The notes beneath the pieces are model-generated. The model was given only the letters and a program-made list of their open reading frames with translations, did not search any database and was not told the DNA's origin. From NCBI GenBank assembly GCA_954870475.1, contig OX940949.1, positions 28,444,610 to 28,508,609 of the forward strand: 64,000 nucleotides of DNA, in the 5' to 3' direction. This DNA comes from Euphrasia confusa. Lineage: Eukaryota; Streptophyta; Magnoliopsida; Lamiales; Orobanchaceae. The translations under genes were made by a program, and so were the position numbers. Shown in pieces: positions 1 to 11,700 of this stretch (position 1 is its first letter; each line of letters opens with the position of its first letter).

Positions 1-431
1 TCCTGTTTCATAGCCCATAGGATTGTTTTGAGTTCATAGATCTGAGAGGAATTCTCCAGATCTGAGTACATCTCCTTGACTGCTTCCCATAAGTCTTTAA
101 CTGTTGCGAGAAAGAGATATGGTCTGGAGATGTTTGGTTCTATAGTGTTGATAATCCAGGCCCTTACCATAGAGTTTTCTGCCCTCCAACTCTCCAGCTT
201 TGGATCACCTGCTGCAGGAGGAGTGTCAGATCCAGTTAATAGGCCCAACTTCCCTCTGCCTTCCATGGCGAGCTTGATGGTTTGGGCCCACTCAATGTAG
301 TTCTTTCCATTGAGTCTTCTAGAGACAATGAGAGGGGATTGGTGATTTGGTGGATTATCTCCACCATTGTTTTTGGAGTTGTTTTCACTGGGGTTGGAAA
401 CTTCCCCAGTGAGTGCTTGTTTGAAGCTCAT
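1..431 (-). CDS. Gag N-terminal part of copia element A (runs off window)
   Basis: The minus strand is open from an ATG at 431-429 to the window edge, giving about 143 codons. The protein begins MSFKQALTGE and contains LNGKNYIEWAQTIKLAMEGR, then a W..ENS.V.AWIINTIEP segment and a LWEAVKEMYSD segment. This is the pattern of the N-terminal Gag domain of plant Ty1/copia elements (UBN2 or Retrotran_gag_3 type), which forms the particle shell. The ATG lies about 35 bp inside the primer-binding site, as expected for a compact copia element with a short leader. No stop or frameshift is seen in this part. The zinc knuckle, protease, integrase and RT would lie to the left of the window. It differs clearly from the Gag of the main family, so it is a different lineage. 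Confidence 0.75.
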   Translation of the reverse strand, partial: MSFKQALTGEVSNPSENNSKNNGGDNPPNHQSPLIVSRRLNGKNYIEWAQTIKLAMEGRGKLGLLTGSDTPPAAGDPKLESWRAENSMVRAWIINTIEPNISRPYLFLATVKDLWEAVKEMYSDLENSSQIYELKTILWAMKQ

Positions 432-466
432 ATTTTTTAGGGTTTAAGAAATTTAATCGAGCCTAT

Positions 467-478
467 GCTCTGATACCA
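467..478 (-). other. Primer-binding site of element A
   Basis: Read on the minus strand this is TGGTATCAGAGC, complementary to the 3' end of plant initiator-Met tRNA, which primes minus-strand synthesis in copia elements. It lies three bases from the end of the LTR. Confidence 0.85.
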
Positions 479-481
479 TAT

Positions 482-711
482 TGGAAAAGGTACCTCTGTA
501 TTATTAGTCAATTAGACTTATTGAAAATGTTACAATGGAGGGATCCTTAAATAATAGGGATTCTAAAGCATAAATAAGGAAAACATAATAACCCTAGAAT
601 CTGTGATATAAATCACAGATTCTCTAAATCATATTTATTATCTCCTGCACATATTAGGAGATCATAAATATCTACTTCCTTTCTTGAATTATTCTGTGAT
701 ATCTTTCAACA
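482..711 (-). repeat. 5' LTR of element A (about 230 bp)
   Basis: On the minus strand the LTR starts TGTTGAAAGATATC and ends CTTTTCCA next to the primer site. It is short compared with the 1.6-kb LTRs elsewhere. It interrupts an LTR of the main family, whose sequence resumes at 712 with caatttaatt. The matching left flank is outside the window, so the target duplication (expected caatt) cannot be checked. Confidence 0.75.
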
Positions 712-897
712 CAATTTAATTCACATAAATTCACACGAAGGAGTTTATGATCATACCTTTGATTCGTTGTGCGGAGAAACGAAATCAAGTTGAAGACCTT
801 TTAATTCTTCCCACGTATTCCTTGCACTCCGTTCGAACGTCGGGTGGGCGACGATCTATCGAACTCCTATGGATCTCCTTCAACTCTCTAGAATATC
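712..897 (-). repeat. LTR L1, U5-side fragment (first part)
   Basis: Main-family LTR in minus orientation, cut on the left by element A and on the right by the solo LTR at 898. It holds the conserved block around the candidate splice donor (read on minus, ATCAAAG then GTATGATC) and the block with the hairpin CGTCG/CGACG. It continues at 2546. Confidence 0.85.
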
Positions 898-2540
898 TGT
901 TGGAATTTGATATCCCGGGCTATTAAAATTTGCGGAAACAATAACCCGATCAAAACCATCCGCCGGAGATCACGCTAGCACCACGTACGAGCCGGAGCAC
1001 GAGCCGAACGCACGACGAGGCCGAAGCCTCGCGCACGCCCAGCCCGAGCCCCCGCACGCGGGGCTCGCGATCGAAGGGGTCGATCGCTCACGGCGATCGA
1101 CCGGGCTGCCAAGCAGCCCAGCGGCGAGTCCGGCGACTCGCCGCCGTCGGGGCGTCGGTCCGACCAGCGGACAGCCGCGGGGCCCAGCCCTCGCGGCTCG
1201 CGATCGATCGCGATGATCGATCGCGTCCCCGGCTCCCAGCCGGGGTTCGACCCATCCCCACCGAAACCTTAGGTGGGCGATCGTCGTGGTCCGGTGGCTT
1301 CGCCACCACCACGCGTTCGTCCTCCTTCCCGGTTTCGTACCTCGGATCTTGCGTTCTACGGTATTCTCAATAAAACCAAAATCGAACAATTATCAAGGGC
1401 GTTTAGATATTGTACCTTTCGATTCGTTGTTCGGAGAAACGAATTCAAGATGACCTTTGAATCTTCCCACGTATTCCTTGCACTAGCTTGAACGTCGGGT
1501 GGGCGACGATCCTCCAAGCTCTATGGATCTACTTCTCTTTCTACTTTCTCTCTCTAGAAGAATTATGATCTTCAACTTATGAGAATAGAGAAGACCATGT
1601 AGTGCTTTTATAGGCTACGTAGGGGATCTAAAGGAGGTGGAATATTGGGCTTCCAATATTAATGATTAAATTGAGCCCAAGCCCAAATCTATTAATCTCC
1701 CATTAATATTAATTAATTTATTTTCCACTATATAAATTAATTGCACTCCCAATATTAAACCATATTATATCCAAATAATATTTCTCCGGTAGTATTATTT
1801 ATTCCGTGTATTTAAGATATAAATATCCATGAATAAAATTTATTTATTGCTTAATAAATTTATTCATCTCTTTTATCCGAGACTAGTACCACTCAACCTT
1901 ATTTATTATGCGGAATTAAATCCACTCGCGAGGTTTACATAATAAATCCTTTTGAGCTCATCTCGGGGATATTATCAACCCTTCCGGGATACACTGTCCG
2001 GTCAATTATTCACGGCATGCCATATATAAAATATAGTGACCCAACTTGACCGGTAATCAACCCAATAATTAAATCGGTTAATTCCTTTGGCAAATCAAAG
2101 TCACTTATATTAAATATACACACCCGCAATAATATCGGGGATTAAGAATATAATACACTGAGTCTCAAATCAATTATCGCCGAGCAATCCTAATTGATGA
2201 GTCTCAATCGATCCGCTCAATACACCAAGTGTACAAGTGTGATAAAATAATTAAGATAAATTATTTTCTCTCTCACACAACGATTATACTGATGGGTTGG
2301 TCCGTGTCCATCTAGGTCGTGAGCAACTGTTCGACTAAATACGAGTAACCGATAGTATGATCTTCTGTGTGCCCATGCAACACCATACTAACTACAACGT
2401 ATAAAATCCAGGACTATAATTTGCATATATTTAATTAACAATAATTAAAAGTAAATGAATGTTTGTATTTAATAGGTAAATGAAAGTGTACAAGGAGTTC
2501 AGAATACTCAAATCTAGACATTAAGTATACTACTCCATCA
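898..2540 (-). mobile_element. Solo LTR L2, pol-partner subtype
   Basis: Complete LTR of 1643 bp, from tgttggaatttg to actactccatca on the plus strand, with a perfect 5-bp duplication atatc at 893-897 and 2541-2545. No internal region is attached, so it is a solo LTR left by LTR-LTR recombination. Its U3 tip (read on minus, TGATGGAGTAGTATACTTAA) is the subtype seen on the pol-carrying element at 49383-57206. A TATA box reads on minus at 1612-1605. GC-rich hairpins occupy about 1010-1260. It sits inside LTR L1. Confidence 0.93.
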
Positions 2541-2545
2541 ATATC

Positions 2546-3522
2546 AAGTATGATAATCTTGTCTTATGATTTATGAAGGCCATGTAGTGCTTTTATAGGC
2601 TACGTAGGGGATCTAAAGGAGGTGGAATATTGGGCTTCCAATATTGAAGATTAAATTGAGCTCAATGCTCAAGTCCATTAATCCTTATCAATATTAATTA
2701 ATTTATTTTCCACTATATAAATTAATTGCACTCCCAATATTAAACCATATTATATCAAATAATATTTCTCCGGTAGTATTATTTATTCCGTGTATTTAAG
2801 ATTTAAATATCCATGAATAAAATTAATTTATTGCTAATTAATTTATTCATCTCTTTAATCCGAGACTAGTACCATTCAACCTTAATTATTGTGCGGAACG
2901 AATCCACTCATGAGGTTTACACAATAATTCCTTATGAACTCATCTCGGGGATATTATCAACCCTTCCGGGATACACTGTCTGGTCAATTATTCACGGCAT
3001 GCCATATATGAAATATAGTGACCCAACTTAACCGGTAATTAACCCAATAATTAAATCGGTTAATTCCTTTGGTAAATCAAAGTCACTTATATTAAATATA
3101 CACACTCGCAATAATATCGGGGATTAAGAATAAAATACACTGAGACTCGAATCGATTATCGCCGGCAATCCTAATCGATGAATCTCAACGATCCGCTCAA
3201 TACACCAAGTGTACAAGTGTGATAAAATAATTAAGATAAATTATTTTCTCTCTCACACAACGACTATACCGATGGATTGGTCCGGGTCCATCTAGGTCGT
3301 GAGCCACTGTTTGATTAAATACGAGTAACCGATAGTATGATCTTCTGTGTGCCCATGCAACACCATACTAACTACAACGTATAAAATCTAGGACTATGAT
3401 TTGCATATATTTAATTAACAATAATTAAAAGCAAACAATTGTTTATTAATTTAATAGATTAAATGCTATGACCGGGAGTTTACGGTTACTTAAATCTAGA
3501 CATTAAGTACACAACTCCAACA
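2546..3522 (-). repeat. LTR L1, remainder (TATA and U3)
   Basis: Continuation of L1 after the solo LTR. It has the TATA box (minus, 2597-2590) and the U3 ending at cacaactccaaca (3522), the gag-partner tip subtype. To its right the leader of E1 resumes inside the first copy of its repeated box, so L1 was inserted there. The other end is off the window, so it may be a solo LTR or the 5' LTR of a minus-strand element. Confidence 0.85.
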
Positions 3523-3920
3523 CACACAACGTGGCTTGCTATACTGACGGATTTTGGATTAATTGATGTAGACAGTTGTAAGGAATTGTGAAGAGTTGTG
3601 AAGTTATCGTAAACGTCCACACAACGTGGCTTGCGGTGATGTAGCAATTCCAAACGATTCACTTTGGTGCTGAGTAATGGTTTACACTTAGATACGCCTT
3701 ATAGTATTCCTCCCACCGAGGTTACGCTATAAGTGATGTATGACCAAAGAAAATCTAATTGCTAAATCATTTGGGTGGGTAAACGTCCACACAACGTGGC
3801 TTGCCTTATCTGATGGGATTTTAGATGTGATTAGTGGTTTAATGATATTATTTGAGGAGATAATATCGGATATTAAATTGATTGTTTGTTTAAATGTGCT
3901 TATAGGTTTAGAGAATAGCT
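3523..3920 (+). other. E1 leader, gag-proximal part, with repeated boxes
   Basis: Non-coding leader just upstream of E1 gag. The 26-bp box (gtaaacgtcc ... cgtggcttgc) is truncated at 3523, complete at 3609-3634 and again at 3779-3804. A possible splice acceptor, tgcttatag, ends at 3905, 15 bp before the gag ATG. The rest of the leader lies left of the L1 insertion, outside the window. Confidence 0.7.
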
Positions 3921-4738
3921 ATGAACCCACTTTCTATGATACTCAAGGAGCATAAGCTCACTGGCCCCAACTATATTGATTGGAAGAGAAATTTAGACAT
4001 TGTCCTGACTTCGGAGGAGTACAAGTTTGTACTCCATGAAGTGTGCCCTGCTGAGCCCACGGCTGCCTCAACTGATGAGGAAAAACTGACATATCGGAAG
4101 TGGGAAAAGGCTGATGAAATGGCTAGGTGTTATATTTTGGCTTCCATGTCAAATGTACTCCAACCCAACATGAGTCGATGGAAACTGCCTATGATATGAT
4201 GTTTAACCTCAAGGAGATGTTTGGGGAGCAAGATCGTGCGGCAAGGCAAGAAGCCATGAGAGTCCTCATGACAACTACTCAGTCTGAAGGAACGCCCGTA
4301 GGGGAGCACGTTCTTAAGATGATGGGTCTTTTGAATGAGCTTGAGATCCTAGGAGCTCAAATTGATGCTGAGACGCAAGTCGACATCATACTCCAGTCTC
4401 TGACCCCTAGTTTTGAGCAGTTTCGCATAAGCTATAATATGGGTAAACTATCTTATTCTCTTGCACAACTCCTGACTGAACTGAAGGCGGCAGAGGGGAT
4501 CTACAAGAAGGGCAAGTCTCAAGCGCTTGTAGCTACCAAGTCCAAAGGCTTTAAGCCTGGTGGGGGTAGGGGCAAGAGGAGGAAGCAAGCCTGGAAACCC
4601 AGTGGTGTCAAGAAGACTGTACCACGAGTGGGGGCTGCAAAGCCAAGGGGCAAGTGCTTCCGATGCAACAAGTCTGGACACTGGAAGTCTGAATGTCCTC
4701 TCAGAGGTACGAATTTTTCTTTAGTCGTAAAAACATAG
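3921..4738 (+). pseudogene. E1 gag, one-base deletion
   Basis: Gag of the non-autonomous partner. It starts MNPLSMILKEHKLTGPNYID and is nearly identical to the intact copy at 58122-58940. Frame 1 runs to about 4163, where one A is missing in ctccaaccc, and it then hits a stop at 4197-4199. The rest continues in another frame to 4738. That part keeps the basic stretch and the CCHC knuckle CFRCNKSGHWKSEC and ends ...SLVVKT at the same TAG as the intact copy. Without the deletion it would match the 272-residue form. The lesion looks private to this copy. Confidence 0.9.
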
Positions 4739-7212
4739 TCAGCGGTATTATCTACCGGAATTCTGGTGTGCAGATATGGAACCACTGACGGTATGTGCAT
4801 TTTGAATGCAGGGGTTCCAGAAAACCCGGCGACTTAGAGAAGAAGAATTCGAGTCTACACGGGCAAAAGCTGTGGAGGAGGCAGCTGTTGCGGTGGAAGA
4901 CGTTTATCTGCTTTAGTAGTTAAATAGGATTTCATTTCAAGATTATTGCATTATGTACCCTTTATTTTAGAAAGAACGTTTTGTTCTGGATTTCTATTAT
5001 TTAATGAATGGATATTTTATTTCTTTAACAAGAAATAATGGCGTTATCTATTCTGGTACATTAGATAGCAATATATGAATGATAGATCCTAAGTCCACCA
5101 CGATGCAACGAACCGTTCTATAACTTGTTTTACTTGTTAGATTTTTCTTTATTAATCATTATACTTGTGAATTCTTATACTTAGTAGTATTTTTCAAATA
5201 AGATTCAAATGGTCGAAATTGATTTGATCAATTATAGTTGAAGGAATGGACCTTCCGACCTAAGGATTGAGTTTGGAGGACAATACGTCTAAGCAAACCT
5301 TTCTGGATAAAGGATAGAATTCAGACAAGTATTGGAAATGATTTGATATGCAGACATATGTGCAAATTAGAAAGGTACGAGTAATTCTTTCAAGAATACT
5401 CAGTGATGGATTAGAATACTTAATGTGCCATAAAAGCAAAGTGTTTTGACTAGTCAATGGACACAAAGCTATTATGGGGAACCATCAAAGTATATCCATT
5501 AGGAGCCTGCGACTCGGTCGCGGAGGCCATCACTTATCTAAGTAACACATAGCATAATCAAAGATTGGGATTCAATCCCAAAGGGCTGCGCCATACACTT
5601 ACGTGTAGAGATGGTGCGTTATAAATAAGAAGTGGAAATCTAATAGTAAAAGAACAAGTTGTTCGGAACTACCTATGTTCTATGGATATTCCTAGAAGAC
5701 AACAGCATATTCAATATGGTTGTAGGATATCCTAGATGAACAAAGTGTTGTGTGTTCTATAGTACTATGAACCAGAGGGACGTCTATCGTCCGGTTCATA
5801 GAGGAAGACTATCAGATGAACCACAAAGCCTAAAATTGACGTAATACCTTGGAATGAGAAGAAGGACAAAAGACTAGGAACCAGCCAAACCGAGTAGAAG
5901 TACACCACATACTGCACCTATTGTTATTACTGTTATACACCGGGACGCCATTGCAGTGGGAGGTTGTCGGACAACCAGAGATATTCATAAGACTAGAGGA
6001 GTTCGGACTCTGGATCTAGTAGAGATGAAATCGATCCCTAGTCCTGCATAAGGGTGGTACTGGATCTAAATGTGCCTGCTTGGAACAATAAGGTTTATTG
6101 TTAAGAGGCTAGATCATTTAGAGTACAAGCTTAGTAAATTCATTCATGGATTGTAACAAAGCTGTAAATCGTGGAACTTGCAAATTGATGAGATAGTCCA
6201 TTTTATGGATTCATCAAAATGGCAAAGACGATAGGTGTATTAGAGACATAATGGAAACAAGGTGGTGTTTCTCGGAGATCTTATGTAGATAATATTTTAT
6301 CATTGGCAACAATGTAAAGATATTGTCAGACATAAAATAATGGTTGTCTAAATAAATCGAGATATAAGATTGAGTAGAAGTTAGAGCATGTTCTTAAGAT
6401 CGTTCTAACGATAAGAACATTGTACTTCTCCTAGATACCTTATACGATTATGGTTTGTTTTAAACATGCATACTTCTGAGAAAGGTTATTGCCTTTCAGA
6501 GACAGAATATTCATCTATCTAAAGGATATGTGTTTCGAACACATGAAGGAGATAGATGAAGACAAAGCAGTTTCCTACACTTTGTGTGGAAATCCTTATA
6601 GATGCAATGTTGTAAAAAGACAACCTGATATCAACTATGCCGTTTGCGTAGTGTGAGGATATCAAAGTAATCTGGATAAGGGATGTTTGAATGATGTAAG
6701 AGTACTTTCATAGTGCTGGCTTACGGAGCAAGACGAAATCTTCTTAGATTACAGTTTCTCAGATCCAAAAATCAAAGAAGGACCAGTGTAAGTCGATATC
6801 AGGCTATGTGTTCACTTTTAGAAAGAGGTGGAACCATGAAATGAAAGAGTGATAAGCAGGACGCTTCTCAGACTCTCTCATAACCGAATAGCAGCCTCAG
6901 AGGCAGCGGAAGTTTTGGTTAGGTTCCGGGATTACCTCTTGACTTGGATATGACTCTTAGTTTACCAAAGGCTATTGGATAGCGGTGCAAAGTAAACTGG
7001 AAGAGGTCATAAGTCAAAAGTGATGATAACACATAGAGCAAGTACCACCTGATACGAATCATCGTCGAGGGAAACGACGTAGTAGTCACCAAGATAACTT
7101 CAGAGCGGCAACCTAGATTGGTCACTCACATAGTACTTCTCGGAAGTACACTCTAAAGCACGTGATGAGTATGGGAACCGGGAGTTTGGAGGAAATGACT
7201 AGACCTTAGTAC
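4739..7212 (+). pseudogene. E1 decayed pol (protease to RNase H)
   Basis: No open frame survives, but the DNA aligns in order with the pol at 52390-55531. Recognisable pieces are the protease start after 4739, the cctaaggattgag integrase block near 5260, the ggattcaatcccaaag block near 5570, RT pieces near 6120-6470, and the RNase H block with gcctcagaggcagcgg near 6894. The same deletions and stops recur in the copies at 25656-28173 and 58941-61257, so decay preceded their spread. Confidence 0.8.
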
Positions 7213-7223
7213 AAGTGGGAGAT
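7213..7223 (+). other. E1 polypurine tract
   Basis: AAGTGGGAGAT directly before the 3' LTR. It is the plus-strand primer site, and the same tract precedes the 3' LTR of every family member here. Confidence 0.85.
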
Positions 7224-8142
7224 TGTTGGAGTTGTGTACTTAATGTCTAGATTTAAGTAACGGTAAACTCCCGGTCATAGCATTTAATCTATTAAATTAA
7301 TAAACAATCGTTTGCTTTTAATTATTATTAATTAAATATATGCAAATCATAGTCCTGGATTTTATACGTTGTAGTTAGTATGGTGTGCATGGGCGCACAG
7401 AAGATCATACTATCGGTTACTCGTATTTAATCGAACAGTTGCTCACGACCTAGATGGACACGGACCAATCCATCGGTATAGTCGTTGTGTGAGAGAGAAA
7501 ATAATTTATCTTAATTATTTTATCACACTTGTACACTTGGTGTATTGAGCGGATCGTTGAGATTCATCGATTAGAATTGCCGGCGATAATCGATTCGAGT
7601 CTCAGTGTATTTTATTCTTAATCCCCGATGTTATTGCGGGTGTGTATATTTTATATAAGTGACTTTGATTTACCAAAGGAATTAACCGATTTAATTATTA
7701 GGTTAATTACCGGTTAAGTTGGGTCACTATATTTCATATATGGCATGCCGTGAATGATTGATCGGACAGTGTATCCCGGAAGGGTTGATAATATCCCCGA
7801 GATGAGTTCATAAGGAATTATTGTGTAAACCTCATGAGTGGATTCGTTCCGCACAATAATTAAGGTTTAATGGTACTAGTCTCGGATTAAAGAGATGAAT
7901 AAATTAATTAGCAATAAATTAATTTTATTCATGGATATTTAAATCTTAAATACACGGAATAAATAATACTACCGGAGAAATATTATTTGATATAATATGG
8001 TTTAATATTGGGAGTGCAATTAATTTATATAGTGGAAAATAAATTAATTAATATTGATAAGGATTAATGGACTTGAGCAGTAGGCTCAATTTAATCTTCA
8101 GTATTGGAAGCCCAATATTCCACCTCCTTTAGATCCCCTACG
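7224..8142 (+). repeat. LTR L3, 3' LTR of E1 (U3 part only)
   Basis: Starts tgttggagttgtgtac after the purine tract and runs through the whole U3. It stops at ...cccctacg, just before where the TATA box should be, because E2 is inserted there. Its continuation is not found in the window. Confidence 0.9.
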
Positions 8143-9764
8143 TGTTGGAGTTGTGTACTTAATGTCTAGATTTAAGTAACGTAAACTCACGATCCATTGC
8201 CACTAATCTATTTAATTAAATAAACAATTATTTGCGTTTAATTATTTATAATTAAATATATGCAAATTATAGTCCTGGATTCTATACGTTGTAGTTAGTA
8301 TGGTGTGCGACGTCACACGGAAGATCATACTATCGGTTACTCGTATTTAATCGAACAGTTGCTCACGACCTAGATGGACACGGACCAATCCATCGGTATA
8401 GTCGTTGTATGAGGGAGAAAATAATCTGTCTTTATTATTTTATCATACTTGTACACTTGGTGTATTGAGCGGATCGTTGAGATTCATCGATTAGGATTGC
8501 CGGCGATAATCGATTCGAGTCTCAGTGTATTTTATTCTTAATCTCCGATATTATTGCGGGTGTGTATATTTAATATAAGTGACTTTGATTTACCAAAGGA
8601 ATTAACCGATTTAATTATTGGGTTAATTACCGGTTAAGTTGGGTCACTATATTTCATATATGACATGCCGTGAATGATTGACCGGACAGTGTATCCCGGA
8701 AGGGTTGATAATATCCCCGAGATGAGTTCATAAGGAATTATTATGTAAACCCTGCAGGTGGATTCGTTCCGCATAATAATTAAGGTTGAATGGTACTAGT
8801 CTCGGATATAAGAGATGAATAAATTAATTAGCAATAAATTAATTTTATTCATGGATATTTATATCTTAAATACACGGAATAAATAATACTACCGGAGAAA
8901 TATTATTTGATATAATATGGTTTAATATTGGGAGTGCAATTAATTTTATATAGTGGAAAATATAATTAATTAATATTAATGGATTAATAGATTTGGGCTT
9001 GGGCTCAATTTAATCATTAATATTGGAAGCCCAATATTCCACCTCCTTTAGATCCCCTACGTAGCCTATAAAAGCACTACATGGTCTTCTCTATTCTCAT
9101 AACTTGAAGATCACAATTCTAGAGAGAGAAAGGAGAGAAGGAGATCCATAGTGTTCGGAGGATCGTCGCCCACCCGACGTTCGAACAAGTGCAAGGAATA
9201 CGTGGGAAGATCTCAAGGTCATCATAAGATCTCGTTTCTCCGCACAACGAATCGAAAGGTGAATTAAATTTCCGCAATTTAATTCTAGTTTATTGATCAA
9301 TTATCGAAAAACAAGATCCGAAGGATCGAACCCGGATTAGACGAGGGACCACGCGGTGGTGGCGAAGCCACCGGACCGCGTGGACCGCACGCCTAGGGTT
9401 CGGCGCGCGAAGGAGAACCCTCGGCCTCGGCCGAGGGGGCGATCGCTGGTAGCGATCGCCGGCGGTGACGGGCTGGTGCCGTCACCTCCCCACCGCGACG
9501 GTGGGGGCTCCTCGACGGCGGGCAGCAGGTCGCCGGACCTGCTGCTGGGGGCTGCCGGATGCAGCCCCATCGAACGCGATGTTCGATCGCGTGAACCCGG
9601 CTCGCGGGGGTTCGGGTGGGGGCGGATTGCGCGCCTTCGGGCGCGTGGTCTCCAAAGCCCGGACTTCGGCGGATGAGTCGACGTTCATGTGATCTCCGGC
9701 GAAGTGTTTGATCGGGTTATTGGTTTCCGCAAGTTTAAATAACCCGGGATATCGAATTCCAACA
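8143..9764 (+). repeat. LTR L4, 5' LTR of E2 (1622 bp)
   Basis: Full LTR from tgttggagttg to gaattccaaca, followed by a primer site, so it is a 5' LTR. Left target copy ctacg (8138-8142). Candidate splice donor AAAG then GTGAAT at 9259. The U5 half holds perfect hairpins with stems unlike those of other copies, for example GGCGATCGCT with AGCGATCGCC, GCAGCAGGTC with GACCTGCTGC around the loop GCCG, and GGGGCTGC with GCAGCCCC. Confidence 0.93.
9067..9074 (+). promoter_or_regulatory. LTR promoter TATA box (E2)
   Basis: TATAAAAG in the context gtagcctataaaagcacta. It lies about 920 bp into the LTR and is kept in the other family LTRs of this window that reach this point, except E6, which has TATATAAG. 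Transcription should start about 30 bp downstream, placing the hairpin array inside the transcript. Confidence 0.7.
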
Positions 9765-9766
9765 AT

Positions 9767-9778
9767 TGGTATCAGAGC
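9767..9778 (+). other. E2 primer-binding site
   Basis: TGGTATCAGAGC, complementary to the initiator-Met tRNA 3' end, two bases after the LTR end. Confidence 0.9.
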
Positions 9779-10941
9779 GTACGGTTACGTTTTTCGTTAA
9801 TTGTTTCGATAATCGATTCTCAATATATATGGCCATAGATTAATTTAATTTGTTAAATTATTGTGCTATATTTTTTCTACGTACTTGTTTTCTCTCTTGT
9901 ATGAATTGTGTTGGACGGAAAAATTAAATATTAAATCGAGGGTTTTCGGAATAATCGAATCGAATAAAGATCGATCGATCGCGGCGTACCTAGGCTCGTA
10001 GGGGCTGTGCGGGCTGCTGGGCGTGACCTAGACGTGGCTAGGCATTCCGGCGTGTGCCACCAGTGGTGGTGGTTCGCCGGCAGCCGGTGGCTGCGTTCGG
10101 TGGTTGCGGTGGCAGCGTCGCGGACAGCTTCTTGATCGAGCGGGCTGCTGGGACGGCTGAGCTCGGCACGGGCTGCCGGACGTGGGTTGAACACAGCTGG
10201 GCAGTCGGCGTATGCCACCAGTGGTGGTGGTTCGCCGGCAGCCGGCGGCTACGTTCGACGATCACGGTTTCGGCATCACGAACGGCTCGTGGGTCGCGGC
10301 TTCGGCTTCGTACTCGGACGGGCTGCTCGTGCGATGATAGCAGCATGTCGATGGCATGGGTCGTCGGAGGAGACGTCATGCCGGAGATCGACTAGGTTGC
10401 TGCTGGTGTGCCGCTTGCCGAAGAAGACGATCGATCGCGCTGCTTGCATGAACTAATTAATTGGAGCTTGCATTGCATGGTCTTTTGATTAATGCTAGAT
10501 GTGCACATGTTAATTAGTTAATGATCTCGTGGGTCAATCGAAAGTGTGGCCATGCGTTTTGCATGGTGGGATCGCGGTTATGCATGGCTGGTAGTTGGTG
10601 TGCATGTGTTCATGCATGGAACCAACTAAGCATGGTTCGATTGGGATGACCGGAATTTGTTTCGGTTCGTCCCGGTAAATCCGATCTTTCCGGAAATAAT
10701 TTAATCTTTCTAATTTTATTTAATTTAATTTTGGAATTAATTCAAATTCTATTTGAATTAGATTTCTTAATTATGGAATTAAATAATGGAATTAGATGGA
10801 GAGTTAAATTAGGAAAGAAAATCCTAGTTTCTCTAGATATCCTATACCTACTTGGAGTAGAAGTCTTAAGAAGAATCAAAATTCGATTTTGATTAGGATT
10901 CTTGAGATCTAATTTAAATAGGATTGAGAAATTATTAAAAT

Positions 10942-11290
10942 ATTGATTTTATTTAATTTAAGTATTTTATTTAAAATCATTAGATTAATTCAAAATTTAT
11001 TTTGGATTGGAAAATCTTGGATTTTATTTAGAATACAATTAAATATGGAGATCAATGGATTTTAATAATATTGATTTTATTTAATTTAAGTATTTTATTT
11101 AAAATCATTAGATTAATTCAAAATTTATTTTGGATTGGAAAATCTTGGATTTTATTTAAAATAGAATTAAATATGGAAATCAATGGAATTGATTTTATTT
11201 AATTGGAGTATTTTATTTAAAATCATTAGATTTGTTCAAAATTTATTTTGAATTGGAATCTTGGATTTTATTTAAAATAAATTAAATATG
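10942..11290 (+). repeat. AT-rich tandem repeat, three units
   Basis: Units start with attgattttatttaatt at 10942, 11070 and 11188, so the periods are 128 and 118 bp; the third is incomplete. Each unit also holds cattagatt and tcttggattttattta. It lies in the middle of the E2 leader. Confidence 0.85.
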
Positions 11291-11505
11291 AGAATCAAAG
11301 AATTTTTCCGTCGCTCGGCAAAGTATTCAAGACGTAGAATGAAGACTCAAGGCAAGCATGCTGGAATTCATCAAGGTACGAATAGTCGAGAAATAATTTT
11401 TGCTTGAGTAATTATTTGATTATTTATGAACGTACTTGCATGAAATGTATGTTTGTTATTATGCTTATGTGTATTTAATTATGCATTAGATAGCGTATCC
11501 CTTTG

Positions 11506-11700
11506 TTATAAAAAGCTAAGTGGGAGAGGGAATGGAAACATTGTCATGGTCTCCATTGTTGTTCTCTTGGTGACTTTTATGGACTTTCGAAGTTCGTATA
11601 GATAAGTCATTGGAGGAGAATTCTTGTAATTCCTCTTACAAGAAACATTGATTAAGTCTATCAAACAATGCCTAATTTGTCTTTCTGAAACTGATTTCAA
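11506..11700 (-). other. Conserved antisense open frame in leader (E2 copy)
   Basis: 64 codons on the strand opposite to gag, beginning MKSVSERQIRHCLIDLINV and ending PLPLSFL. The same frame is open in four other family members here. The product is basic, with no domain I recognise. It may be a real antisense product or a by-product of DNA conservation. This copy has several substitutions but no stop. Confidence 0.3.

Noticed and set aside
10054..10395. Overlapping frames of 113 codons on both strands in the E2 leader
   Set aside because: They come from a GC-rich block with an internal duplication, both strands are open alike, and no domain or conservation is seen.
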